Positions 17,847 to 25,506 of a DNA stretch of 64,000 nucleotides are shown piece after piece (the stretch's first letter is position 1; the number at the start of each line of letters is the position of its first letter). The stretch spans positions 682,001 to 746,000 of the forward strand of contig NZ_CP046155.1 in NCBI RefSeq assembly GCF_016403105.1. The letters are read 5' to 3'. The position numbers and the translations under genes are program-made. Below the pieces are notes generated by a model, which ran no database searches, was not told where the DNA came from, and saw nothing but the letters and a program-made list of their open reading frames with translations. The stretch is from Leptolyngbya sp. BL0902. Its GTDB lineage: Bacteria > Cyanobacteriota > Cyanobacteriia > Phormidesmidales > Phormidesmidaceae.

Positions 17847-19330
17847 CTCCCCTAGCAACACCCCCCTTGACGATGACGCCCTTTACCATCCTGTGGATTA
17901 CGCTGCCCTTTGCGGTGGGTTTCAGTATTTACCTGCTGCCCCAGGTAGATCGCATTCTCACCCTGGCGGTAACGCTGGTCTCGGTGGCCTACGCGAGTGC
18001 GCTGGTTTTTCAGCCTGAAGCCCTCACCATCGATCTGCTAGATAGTTTTGGCGTATCGCTGCTGGCAGATAAACTGAGCGCCTGGTTCATTTTGACCAAT
18101 GCCCTCGTTACCGCCGCCATTGTGCTGCACGGTTGGGATAGCCCCAAAACCGAGTTTTTCTACACCCAGTTAATTATTCTTCACGGCAGCGTCAATGCCA
18201 CGTTTATTTGTGCAGATTTAATCAGCCTCTACGTGGCCCTAGAAATGGTTGGGATCACCACGTTTTTGCTGATTAGTTATCCCCGTACCGATAAAACCCT
18301 GTGGGTGGGGCTGCGCTATTTATTTGTCAGCAATGTGGCCATGCTGTTTTATCTGATGGGGACGGTGTTGGTCTATCGCACCCATCAGTCCTTTGCCTTT
18401 GAGGGGCTGCGGGGTGCCCCCATCGAAGCGCCTGCTCTCATTTTGATGGCCCTATTGGTGAAGGGTGGCATTTTTGTCTCTGGGCTGTGGTTGCCGCAGA
18501 CCAACGTCGCCGCCGATAGTGCGGTATCCGCCATGATGTCGGGGGCGGTAGAAAAAGCGGGGGTGTTTCCGCTACTCCGTATCGCCCTGACCCTGGAGGA
18601 GTTGGAACCTGTGATCCAAACCTTTGGTATGGGGACAGCCCTGCTAGGCGTGACCTATGCCTTGGTCTCCACTGATGCCAAGCGGGTGCTGGCCTGTAGC
18701 ACGCTGTCCCAACTGGGCTGGCTGCTGGTGGCCCCAGCGGTAGCAGGGTTCTATGCCCTGGCCCATGGGTTGGCCAAGGCAACGATGTTTCTCACCGTGG
18801 GGCAGTTGCCCCAGCGAGACCTGGCCCAACTGCGCCAGCGCCCCATCCCCACCGCCCTGTGGATTCCCCTCACGGTGGGGAGTTTGTCCATTTCGGGGGC
18901 TCCCTTTCTGGCGGGGTTTGGGGCCAAGGTGCTGACCCTTGATGCCCTACTGCCTTGGCAGGCCACGGTGATGAATACTGCTGCCTTGGGCACAGCGGCC
19001 ACCTACGCCAAATTTATCTTTTTGCCCCATCGGCCCACCCTGGTGATGGCTGGGGACAATGCCCCTAAAAAGGGATTCTGGCTGGCGATCTGGCTGTTGT
19101 TGTGCAGCGTCATTATCGCCAGTGCCGGATACCGGGATGCCTATACCTGGGCCAACGCCCTGAAGGTTCTGGCCTTTTTAGGGGGGGGCTGGCTGGTCTA
19201 TGGGCTGCTGCGTCGTCATCTGACGATGCCCGTGCCTCGGGCTGCTGAGGAGTTTGAACCGTTAATTGGAGGAATGAGCGTCATGTTAGTGGTGCTGTTT
19301 TGGATGGTGTGGTCATGGTCGGTGGCCTAG
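17843..19330 (+). CDS. mrpD: Mrp-type antiporter subunit D (NuoN/NdhD-like), copy 1
   Basis: A 495-residue polytopic membrane protein of the proton-translocating NADH dehydrogenase/Mrp family. The conserved block ATLISLYVALEMVGITTFLL-like (FICADLISLYVALEMVGI), the lysine-bearing LLVKGGIFVSGLWLP and KRVLACSTLSQLGWLL are all visible. These Glu and Lys residues carry protons in the family. Comparable genes are called NdhD5/NdhD6 in Synechocystis. A second start lies ten codons downstream. The next gene is a clear paralogue, so the operon carries a duplicated D subunit. Confidence 0.88.
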   Translation: MTPLATPPLTMTPFTILWITLPFAVGFSIYLLPQVDRILTLAVTLVSVAYASALVFQPEALTIDLLDSFGVSLLADKLSAWFILTNALVTAAIVLHGWDSPKTEFFYTQLIILHGSVNATFICADLISLYVALEMVGITTFLLISYPRTDKTLWVGLRYLFVSNVAMLFYLMGTVLVYRTHQSFAFEGLRGAPIEAPALILMALLVKGGIFVSGLWLPQTNVAADSAVSAMMSGAVEKAGVFPLLRIALTLEELEPVIQTFGMGTALLGVTYALVSTDAKRVLACSTLSQLGWLLVAPAVAGFYALAHGLAKATMFLTVGQLPQRDLAQLRQRPIPTALWIPLTVGSLSISGAPFLAGFGAKVLTLDALLPWQATVMNTAALGTAATYAKFIFLPHRPTLVMAGDNAPKKGFWLAIWLLLCSVIIASAGYRDAYTWANALKVLAFLGGGWLVYGLLRRHLTMPVPRAAEEFEPLIGGMSVMLVVLFWMVWSWSVA

Positions 19331-19403
19331 GGCAAAAACGGGGTAGCCCTATCACCCCAAGGAAAAGCGCGTCCCCAATCTGGCTTGGCCAAGGGGGGTG
19401 GCG

Positions 19404-20858
19404 ATGACTCTATTCACCGTTGTGTGGATGGTTCTACCGTTCTTGGTAGGCTTCAGTATCTACCTGCTGCCCCGGCTAGATCGGCCCTTGGCCTTGGGTG
19501 TCACCCTGGTGTCTTTGGCCTACGGTATCAGCCTATTTTTTCAGCCCGGTGGTTTTGATATCCGCTTGATGGACAGCTTTGGGGTGACGCTACTCGCGGA
19601 CAACCTCAGCGCCTGGTTCATCCTCACCAACACCCTGGTGACGGCGGCGGTCGTGATCTACTGCTGGCCTACGGCTAAATCGGCCTTCTTTTATACCCAG
19701 GCCATCATTCTCCACGGCAGCATCAACGCCACTTTTATCTGTGCCGACTTCATTAGCCTCTACGTGGCCCTTGAGGTCGTTGGTATTGCGGCCTTTTTGC
19801 TGATTGCCTACCCCCGCAGCAACAAAACCCTGTGGGTAGCCTTGCGCTATCTGTTCATCAGCAACACCGCCATGCTGTTCTACCTGATCGGGGCGATTTT
19901 GGTCTACCAAACCCACCAGTCCTTTGCCTTTACTGGGCTGCGCGGTGCCCCCGTCGAGGCTGTAACACTGATTATCGGTGGGTTGCTCACCAAGGGCGGT
20001 ATCTTCGTATCTGGGCTTTGGCTTCCCCTCACCCACTCCGAGGCAGAAAGCCCGGTGTCGGCCCTGCTGTCTGGGGTCGTGGTAAAGGCGGGGGTGTTTC
20101 CCCTGGTGCGCTTTGCCCTAATGATGGAGGAACTCACCCCGCTGATGGCTGTGCTGGGGGTAGCCTCTGCCCTGCTAGGGGTGATCTACGCCCTCTGCCA
20201 AACCGATGCCAAGCGGGTGTTGGCCTGTAGCACCCTATCCCAACTGGGCTGGATTTTGGCCGTGCCCCCGGCGGCGGGGCTCTTTGCCCTGGCCCATGGG
20301 CTGGCTAAGGCAACCCTGTTCCTCACCGTGGGCAACTTGCCCAGCCGCGACCTACCCCGCCTGCGCCAACAGCCGATTCAGACGAGCCTGTGGGTGCCCC
20401 TCACCCTGGCCAGTCTCTCCATTTCTGGCTTTCCAGGGCTGGTGGGCTTTGGCTCCAAACTGGCAACCCTCAAAGCGGCCCTGCCCTGGCAACCGCCGCT
20501 GCTCAACCTCGCGGCAGTGGGTACGGCGGTGCTCTATGCCCAATTTATTTTTCTACCCCATCAGCGAGACGACAAGGACAACTGGCTGTCGGCCAAGCCA
20601 GGATTGTGGTGGGCATTGGGGCTTCTGATTGGGGCGATGGTCGTGGCCAATGGAGCCTATGTTGGAGCCTACACCCTAGCAAACCTAATCAAGGTGCTGG
20701 TCATTCTTGGGGTGGGTTGGCTGCTTCAACAATGGCTGTTGGTGCGGATGTCGGTAGGTTTTCCCCGTGGCCTAGAAGCCTTTGAGCACCTAATTGGAGG
20801 CATGAGTTTGGCCTTAGTTGCACTGTTTTGGATGGTGGGATCATGGTTGGCAATTTAA
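19404..20858 (+). CDS. mrpD: Mrp-type antiporter subunit D (NuoN/NdhD-like), copy 2
   Basis: A 484-residue paralogue of the preceding gene, alignable end to end: FLVGFSIYLLPRLDRPL versus FAVGFSIYLLPQVDRIL, and KRVLACSTLSQLGWIL in both. The Glu of FISLYVALEVVGI and the Lys of LLTKGGIFVSGLWLP are kept, so both copies look functional. ATG 19404 was preferred to GTG 19398; a GGGGGG-rich ribosome-binding stretch precedes it. The pair arose by tandem duplication and has diverged considerably, so the two copies probably occupy different positions in the complex, as MrpA and MrpD do elsewhere (inference). Confidence 0.88.
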   Translation: MTLFTVVWMVLPFLVGFSIYLLPRLDRPLALGVTLVSLAYGISLFFQPGGFDIRLMDSFGVTLLADNLSAWFILTNTLVTAAVVIYCWPTAKSAFFYTQAIILHGSINATFICADFISLYVALEVVGIAAFLLIAYPRSNKTLWVALRYLFISNTAMLFYLIGAILVYQTHQSFAFTGLRGAPVEAVTLIIGGLLTKGGIFVSGLWLPLTHSEAESPVSALLSGVVVKAGVFPLVRFALMMEELTPLMAVLGVASALLGVIYALCQTDAKRVLACSTLSQLGWILAVPPAAGLFALAHGLAKATLFLTVGNLPSRDLPRLRQQPIQTSLWVPLTLASLSISGFPGLVGFGSKLATLKAALPWQPPLLNLAAVGTAVLYAQFIFLPHQRDDKDNWLSAKPGLWWALGLLIGAMVVANGAYVGAYTLANLIKVLVILGVGWLLQQWLLVRMSVGFPRGLEAFEHLIGGMSLALVALFWMVGSWLAI

Positions 20859-21232
20859 ATATTCTGCTGCGGCTGACAATCTGGTTTTTGCTGACTGCCG
20901 ATTTTAGTATTGCGAATATTTTGATTGGCCTTGCTGTAGCTTTCTTGCTGCCCAGGGGCATTCCTCGCCCCAGCAATATTAAGCAGTGGTTGCACGTCCT
21001 GGGGGAGGTGATAGTGGCCATTCCCCAGGCTTACAAAGAAGCCATTGAAATCATGATCTTTCCCCACAACCATGAAGTAGTGACGGTAGATCGGGCGAAA
21101 CGACAGCAAACCCCTAGTCTGTTATTTTTAGATATTTTTCTGATCACCTTCACCCCCAAAACCATCGTCCAGCGCTACCGCGAACAGGGCTGGTACGAAG
21201 TCCATCGTGTTACCCGGAGGCCCAACCCATGA
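20843..21232 (+). CDS. mrpE: Mrp-type antiporter subunit E
   Basis: A 129-residue MnhE-type membrane protein. The sequence LNILLRLTIWFLLTADFSIANILIG begins the membrane region. LGEVIVAIPQAYKEAIEIMI and the tail SLLFLDIFLITFTPKTIVQRY follow family order. ATG 20843 was chosen; it lies 16 bases inside the end of the upstream D gene, and the frame extends to a TTG at 20828. The stop codon overlaps the next start (ATGA). It is thought to be needed for assembly of the antiporter complex. Confidence 0.82.
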   Translation: MVGNLNILLRLTIWFLLTADFSIANILIGLAVAFLLPRGIPRPSNIKQWLHVLGEVIVAIPQAYKEAIEIMIFPHNHEVVTVDRAKRQQTPSLLFLDIFLITFTPKTIVQRYREQGWYEVHRVTRRPNP

Positions 21233-21510
21233 CCGTACAGCCCATGGTCTTGCTGCTCATTGCGATGATTGGCGCTCTGCTGATCCCGATGATCGAAGCC
21301 TTCCTCGATGACGACATTTGGCAGCGAATGCTGGCCTTTGCTAGCATTGCCACTAAAACCTCCGTCATGATTTTGGTGGTGTCCGTCCTGCGCGACGACT
21401 GGATGATCGGCGTGGTGGGTATCCTCATCCTCAGCGTGGGCAATGCGGCCCTAATGCTGTTAGCCCAGGTACTCAAGCGCCTGAGTGCGGTCATGGATGG
21501 GGAGGGCTGA
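21229..21510 (+). CDS. mrpF: Mrp-type antiporter subunit F-like small membrane protein
   Basis: A 93-residue, three-helix protein placed where MrpF belongs, with its ATG overlapping the mrpE stop. Helices lie at about 5-24, 34-52 and 57-80. Family resemblance is weaker than for C, D and E, so the assignment rests partly on order. No subunit G, A or B gene follows; the next gene is a radical SAM protein on the same strand after about 100 bases. Confidence 0.65.
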   Translation: MTVQPMVLLLIAMIGALLIPMIEAFLDDDIWQRMLAFASIATKTSVMILVVSVLRDDWMIGVVGILILSVGNAALMLLAQVLKRLSAVMDGEG

Positions 21511-21610
21511 GGGCAAGCTATCCCAAACGCAAAGACTTATTGAAAAAATCCCACGTCTGGGGAGGGACTACCTACAATAGGCCACAATCCTTTGGTGGTA
21601 GCAAGTAGGT

Positions 21611-22780
21611 ATGAGATCCTGGCTGAATCAACTGCGGCTCCGCTGGTTTTTGGCCACAAAATCCCTGGGCTACGGCACAGATTTTGTGGAAGTTCTGTAC
21701 CGTATTTACCTCAACCACAGCAAAATCATTCACTTTCGGGATGGCTATCCGGTTTACTCGCTTTCTACCCCAGCGCTGTTTAGTAAGCCCGCCGCCCACT
21801 TCATCGCCCGCACCCTATACCGAGGCATCCAAAACCGCAACCTGCCCAATTTAATGAGCCTTGCGGTGAACGACACCTGCAATGCCCACTGTGGACACTG
21901 TAGCTTTTACGATGGCGTAGACGATCCCCACCGCCAGCCCATGACCCTGTCCCAGTTTGCCCAGGCCATTGCGGCGGCTCAAGACTTGGGGGTTTCGGTG
22001 ATTAATATTGTCGGCGGTGAGCCCCTACTGCGGCCCGACCTAGCGGGGATTATCCGATCCGTAGACAAGGATCGCTCCACCGTACTACTCTTTACCAACG
22101 GCTGGCACCTGGCCGACCGGGCGGCAGAATTGCGGCGGGCTGGACTAGATAGCGTCTACGTCAGCCTGGATGCGGCGGACGCCCAGCGCCATGATATTCT
22201 CCGGCAAACCCCTGGATTATTTGAACGGGCCGTATCGGGGCTGAAGGTGGCCCAAAAGTTGGGTTTTTCCATCGGTATTTCCGCCACCCTAACCCCAGAA
22301 GCCTACCAATCTGGCGAACTCAAACGCCTGGTAGAACTGGGTAAATCCCTCGGCGTCCATGAAGTTCTTGTCTTCGATGCCCTGCCCAGCGGACGACTTC
22401 AGCACCGAGAAGACCTGATCGACAACGGCGACTGGGTGGAGGCCATGATCCAATCGGCGGTGCCCTACAACCAGGATGATCGCTATCCCGGCGTCGTTTT
22501 TTCGGCCTATATCAGCAGCCATCGGAGTGTTGGGTGTTCCTGCGGCACTAGCTATTTCTACTTATCACCCTACGGCGATGTGATGTCCTGCGACTTTAAC
22601 CACGCTATCTTTGGCAACGTGCTAGAAGAACCACTCTGGAAGGTGTGGCAACGATTGAGCAGCAACCCCGATTTTGCCCAGGCCAAGTGGGGCGGATGTA
22701 AGGTAAAAGACTCCGACTTTCTACAGAAAGAAACGGTACAGATTGGCAGCAGAGTGCAGCAGGTCTGGCCTGATGATTAA
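21611..22780 (+). CDS. Radical SAM enzyme with C-terminal cysteine-rich (SPASM-like) region
   Basis: A 389-residue radical SAM enzyme. The 4Fe-4S/SAM motif CNAHCGHC is at Cys90, Cys94 and Cys97, preceded by MSLAVNDT. IVGGEPLLRPDL is the GGE segment that binds SAM. The C-terminal third has GCSCGTSYFYLSPYGDVMSCDFN and a later GGCK, giving extra cysteines for an auxiliary cluster. The N-terminal 80 residues may dock on the membrane. It heads a co-directional group with an internally duplicated membrane protein, a small membrane protein and a UbiA prenyltransferase. The reaction is unknown; an isoprenoid or lipid substrate is inferred from context. Confidence 0.82.
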   Translation: MRSWLNQLRLRWFLATKSLGYGTDFVEVLYRIYLNHSKIIHFRDGYPVYSLSTPALFSKPAAHFIARTLYRGIQNRNLPNLMSLAVNDTCNAHCGHCSFYDGVDDPHRQPMTLSQFAQAIAAAQDLGVSVINIVGGEPLLRPDLAGIIRSVDKDRSTVLLFTNGWHLADRAAELRRAGLDSVYVSLDAADAQRHDILRQTPGLFERAVSGLKVAQKLGFSIGISATLTPEAYQSGELKRLVELGKSLGVHEVLVFDALPSGRLQHREDLIDNGDWVEAMIQSAVPYNQDDRYPGVVFSAYISSHRSVGCSCGTSYFYLSPYGDVMSCDFNHAIFGNVLEEPLWKVWQRLSSNPDFAQAKWGGCKVKDSDFLQKETVQIGSRVQQVWPDD

Positions 22781-22877
22781 CCGCTGGGTTAGACGGGCAT
22801 TAGAGCAATCTTGCAGAACCCCATAGACTGACGCAGCGTAGCAAGGTTTAGTGTATGAACCAGGATGGGCCATCAAA

Positions 22878-23900
22878 ATGTTAATCAACTCTCTCTGGTT
22901 ATTGGGCCATTGTGCCTTTGAAAGGACAGCAACCCCAGCGACCTTGATTTTTCAGGCCGTTGTGTTTCTAACGGTAGGATTTGGGCTGTGGTTTTTGAGT
23001 AAGGTTCAAACCCAGATTCTAGCCCGCTTCGGCATTATGGCCGTGGGTGTCCTCATTTTTGAACTGTTTACTGCTCCCATGTGGCGAAATGCTCACCTGG
23101 GAGAATGGGCCTACCTATACCATGACGTCAGCTGGATTCTGACCATCGGCTGGAGTATTTTGTTTCTCGGCGTCGTCGAAATTGTCGATAAGCTCCTCCC
23201 TAGCTGGCGAGAATGGAAACGGTTTTTGACATACTTAGGGGTGCTAATTGTTCTGACCTTACCCCTAGAAATTTGGGTGGTGAACATCGATATTCGCAGC
23301 TATGCACCCGAAGTATTAGACTCCCTGAGTGGGCTCACCATGGCTAGTGTTCCCATCGAGCTAATTTACTATGTCCCTGTCTTTGCTGGATTGGTCATTG
23401 GCTTTTACAAATACTGGACGTTTGTCCTAGAAGATAAACTGTTGATTCCCCTCAAGAAAATTCGCTGGGCGAGGGGTATTGCCATGACAGCCCTCGCTAT
23501 CTTCATGTTTGAGGTGATGGTGGAACCTATGGTGGTGAATGCAGGCTTTCCGAGCTGGTCTTTTATTTTCCACGACATTAGCATCATTATGACCGGAATT
23601 TGGGTGGGCGTAATTGCGATAACAGCCCTGTTTGTCTATCGCTTTTTTCCCCATTATCCCATTGCCACTCGATACGCCCTTGCGCTCTCTATTTGTACGG
23701 CCATAGCACTGCCTATTGAATACTATCTGTTCGTTAACGATATTCGAGTTTATGGGCCTAGTGCCATCGCTAATTTTTCAGGATTCACCATCCCAATTAT
23801 CAATGCCCCCATCGAAATTGCCTTTGCCATTCCCTGCTATATGGCTTTGGTGATTGCCCTAGTGCGCTACTGGGAAATTGCCCTCGATAATCGCCTGTGA
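22878..23900 (+). CDS. Internally duplicated polytopic membrane protein of unknown function
   Basis: A 340-residue, about ten-helix protein in two homologous halves offset by about 150 residues. Both carry E-x(4)-PM-x2-N, HD(V/I)S, LP(L/I)E, DIR-x-Y-x-P, PIE and YW-x(3-4)-L(E/D) (numbered from ATG 22878: Glu62/212, His82-Asp83/232-233, Glu131/281, Asp138/288, Glu161/313). Acidic and His residues buried at matched sites suggest an active site or pore. The PIE and DIR-Y blocks faintly resemble lycopene-cyclase-type membrane domains, which also occur in pairs; this is only a suggestion. ATG 22878 is preferred to GTG 22851. Function unknown. Confidence 0.7.
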   Translation: MLINSLWLLGHCAFERTATPATLIFQAVVFLTVGFGLWFLSKVQTQILARFGIMAVGVLIFELFTAPMWRNAHLGEWAYLYHDVSWILTIGWSILFLGVVEIVDKLLPSWREWKRFLTYLGVLIVLTLPLEIWVVNIDIRSYAPEVLDSLSGLTMASVPIELIYYVPVFAGLVIGFYKYWTFVLEDKLLIPLKKIRWARGIAMTALAIFMFEVMVEPMVVNAGFPSWSFIFHDISIIMTGIWVGVIAITALFVYRFFPHYPIATRYALALSICTAIALPIEYYLFVNDIRVYGPSAIANFSGFTIPIINAPIEIAFAIPCYMALVIALVRYWEIALDNRL

Positions 23901-23907
23901 GGATTCT

Positions 23908-24318
23908 ATGACCTTTCCTAAAATTGCTCTGAATACGCTGATAGGTAGTCTTGTGATAGCTGTGGGCTTAGCGATGACTCTCGGCCCTAGTACCGCTGGC
24001 ATTTTATTCCTCTACTCGATTATTTGCACCCTAGGTATTGGGGCGGTTTTTTGGGCGGCCCTAGCCTTTATCGTTGGCTGGTTAATGACGACCCTTGTGG
24101 CGGCAGTTCGGGGAGAACATGCCCCCACCCAGCCTACCTCCAGCCCTCAATCCGATGCCCTCACAGCCTACGTCCGCCGCGCCCTACAAGCGGGGGCCAA
24201 CGATGACCAACTTCTGCGCCGCCTAGAACGCCAGGGCTGGACAGAGGACGAAATTATCCAGGCGATCCAGCGTGTTCAGGAGATCCCCGATGCGCCCAAT
24301 GCTTCAGGGGCGGCTTAA
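23908..24318 (+). CDS. Small membrane protein with C-terminal helical tail
   Basis: A 136-residue protein starting seven bases after the duplicated membrane protein gene, so almost certainly co-transcribed. Two membrane helices (about 8-28 and 35-61) are followed by a Pro/Ser linker. A C-terminal helical domain contains LLRRLERQGWTEDEIIQAIQRV, which looks like a UBA- or SAP-like three-helix bundle. I do not recognise the family. It could be an adaptor that holds a soluble partner at the membrane (inference). Confidence 0.65.
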   Translation: MTFPKIALNTLIGSLVIAVGLAMTLGPSTAGILFLYSIICTLGIGAVFWAALAFIVGWLMTTLVAAVRGEHAPTQPTSSPQSDALTAYVRRALQAGANDDQLLRRLERQGWTEDEIIQAIQRVQEIPDAPNASGAA

Positions 24319-24394
24319 AGACTGTCCTAGGGATGCGGCTATGGTAGACGAATCCATTTACCTTGGGGCTGTATGTCGTCAATCTTGCTGAACT

Positions 24395-25477
24395 ATGCCG
24401 CCTGATCCCCAGGAAACGAACGCTTTTCCACCACAGCAGCCCAGGGATAGATTCCCTACGCCTACCCCTAGCAATGTAGGTGAACCTAGGGCGAATCTAG
24501 GTCTACTTAAACGGTTTTGGATCTACCAAAAAGAACGCTTTCCCCTGGTTAAGCATGGTTTCTTGATAGCTATTTTTAGCGGGTCGGCTGTGGGCTATGG
24601 GGCCAGACTTACCAATACTTCCCCAACCTTTGCTTCGGCGCTTGTTGCTTTTTTAAGCACCTTTGCTTTTTTCTGGCAGATGCGAGTTGCCGATGAATTT
24701 AAGGATTTGACTGACGATGCCCAATATCGCCCCTATCGTCCGGTGCCGCGAGGCCTGGTGAGTTTGCGGGAGTTGGCTATTGCAGGAGTTATCAGTGCAG
24801 TTCTTCAGGCCAGTTTAGCGCTGTGGTTAGCGCCTGCTTTGCTAGGGTTTATGGTGTGCGTTTGGGCCTACTTTGGTCTGATGTGCAAAGAATTTTGGGT
24901 GCGAGACTGGCTGAAAACCCGCCCCGTTTTCTACGTCCTCAGCCACATGGTCATTGTGCCAATGATTGGCGGCTATGCCATAGCAGTTCAAACCGTTCCT
25001 GCGACAGGAATTGCCCTGAATTGGAACCTGATTCCTTTTCTGCTCACCTGTTTTTGCAATGGTTTAGTGATTGAAATAGGCCGCAAAACTCGCCTCCCTG
25101 CCGGAGAAGAAATCGGCGTCGAAACCTATAGTGCTCTGTGGGGCTTGGCGATGGCGGTGCGGCTGTGGCTAGGGGCTGTTGTCTTGACCGCGATCTCTTC
25201 GCTGTGGGCCGCTGGACAGATTCAGACCCTAGGGGTGGTGGTTCCCCTCTTGATGGCACTGTTGGGATGGGTGGGGTTTAAGGCATGGCCGTGGCTAGGG
25301 GCATCTGCCGCTGGCTTGGCCATGCAACCGTCCTCGCCCTCGTCTGCGACACCGGAGCCGGAGGCAACTGCCAGAACGCCCGCAGCCTATGACCTGCTAG
25401 ATGGGCCAACAGCCCTGTGGACGCTGGGAGTCTACCTAGGGCTGGGCTGGCTACCGTGGTTCTGGGGAGGGGGGTAG
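24395..25477 (+). CDS. UbiA-family prenyltransferase
   Basis: A 360-residue integral membrane prenyltransferase. The first aspartate motif is RVADEFKDLTDDAQYRPYRP (Asp100, Asp104), typical of a UbiA subgroup with YRPYRPVPRGLVS. The second aspartate motif is not canonical: EIGRKTRLPAGEE keeps Glu227 where Asp-x3-Asp is usual. Members attach isoprenoid chains to aromatic or lipid acceptors; some form terpenoid lipids or extend carotenoids. The 35 N-terminal residues are disordered. It closes the radical SAM/membrane protein group on the same strand. Confidence 0.8.
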   Translation: MPPDPQETNAFPPQQPRDRFPTPTPSNVGEPRANLGLLKRFWIYQKERFPLVKHGFLIAIFSGSAVGYGARLTNTSPTFASALVAFLSTFAFFWQMRVADEFKDLTDDAQYRPYRPVPRGLVSLRELAIAGVISAVLQASLALWLAPALLGFMVCVWAYFGLMCKEFWVRDWLKTRPVFYVLSHMVIVPMIGGYAIAVQTVPATGIALNWNLIPFLLTCFCNGLVIEIGRKTRLPAGEEIGVETYSALWGLAMAVRLWLGAVVLTAISSLWAAGQIQTLGVVVPLLMALLGWVGFKAWPWLGASAAGLAMQPSSPSSATPEPEATARTPAAYDLLDGPTALWTLGVYLGLGWLPWFWGGG

Positions 25478-25506
25478 TCGCTGCTGTTACTACGGTGTGG
25501 AGAGTA

